A stretch of DNA of 64,000 bases from Arthrobacter sp. SLBN-100 (GTDB taxonomy: Bacteria; Actinomycetota; Actinomycetes; Actinomycetales; Micrococcaceae), in contig NZ_VFMY01000001.1 in the NCBI RefSeq assembly GCF_006715305.1, forward strand, positions 1 through 64,000. The letters run 5' to 3'. A program made the translations under genes and the position numbers. The stretch's first letter is position 1; each line of letters opens with the position of its first letter. The notes under the pieces were generated by a model. It was not told where the DNA came from, made no database searches, and saw only the letters and a program-made list of their open reading frames with translations. Below are positions 63,919 to 64,000 of the stretch, piece after piece.

Positions 63919-64000
63919 GCAGGGAACCAGCCCTGGCTGCGGCAAGAGTACTTTACAAAGGCAGATTATTTCTGCGCGGCTGGCTAGGGTTGTCTTTGGA
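63919..64000 (+). other. Upstream region of the next gene, cut by the window end
   Basis: TAGGGT at 63985-63990 may be a -10. In other actinobacteria a pseudouridine synthase (rluB) follows scpB; nothing of it can be read here. Confidence 0.4.

Overview
The window is high-GC actinobacterial chromosome. The 16S gene, the argCJBDFRGH order, the AUU-initiated infC and the many GTG starts point to the Micrococcaceae, most likely Arthrobacter or Pseudarthrobacter; this is my reading from memory and no database was searched. Almost everything is core genome. No prophage, insertion sequence, CRISPR array or tRNA gene was seen.

Layout. 1-3.5 kb: end of a histidine operon (hisH, a 52-residue membrane protein, priA), an SseB-family protein and an MFS permease. 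3.7-7.3 kb: a DUF1844 protein and infC-rpmI-rplT followed by a TrmH-type rRNA methyltransferase. 7.4-13.2 kb: small accessory genes (GlsB-like stress protein, CDF metal transporter, MFS exporter, MutT-like Nudix, a radical SAM protein with an SOS box, a SIMPL protein and an HExxH protein). 13.4-17 kb: pheST. 17.1-18.1 kb: quinone oxidoreductase. 18.2-26.9 kb: the arginine operon argCJBDFRGH. 27-30.9 kb: a truncated pdxH remnant, a mycothiol-dependent isomerase-like protein and alkylation repair genes (ogt and an Ada-AlkA fusion on one strand, mpg on the other). 31-34.6 kb: a HelD-like RNA polymerase-associated ATPase and tyrS. 34.6-40.6 kb: a complete rRNA operon with two readable promoters. 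41.2-51.6 kb: a repeat-rich TPR protein, HAD phosphatase, small protein, tlyA, nadK, recN, pyrG, Nudix, xerD. 51.7-61.3 kb: a block inserted between xerD and parA, holding a membrane protein, a Nudix, a GntR-prpDBC propionate operon, a DcuSR/CitAB-type two-component system and dctA. 61.5-63.9 kb: parA-scpA-scpB.

How the parts work together. The gene order largely matches Mycobacterium tuberculosis Rv1641-Rv1710 as I remember it (infC...pheST...arg...mpg-tyrS...TPR-HAD-small-tlyA-nadK-recN-pyrG-Nudix-xerD...parA-scpAB). Departures from that order are the places to look: helD between mpg and tyrS, the rRNA operon between tyrS and the TPR gene, and the prp/dct block between xerD and parA. The prp genes would turn propionyl-CoA into pyruvate and succinate, and the adjacent two-component system and DctA would sense and import C4-dicarboxylates.

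The most unusual signals are not whole genes. A short dispersed repeat has been inserted into the argD N-terminus and supplies the argH start codon. A nested palindrome sits exactly at the breakpoint of the truncated pdxH, and degenerate relatives of it fill the gap after the rRNA operon. A protein with an RKPFGDR-type repeat domain fused to a TPR-like domain is encoded just past the rRNA operon. A LexA-type box covers the promoter of a radical SAM gene. At least eight genes have a TANNNT hexamer 6-8 nt before the start codon, as expected for leaderless mRNAs.
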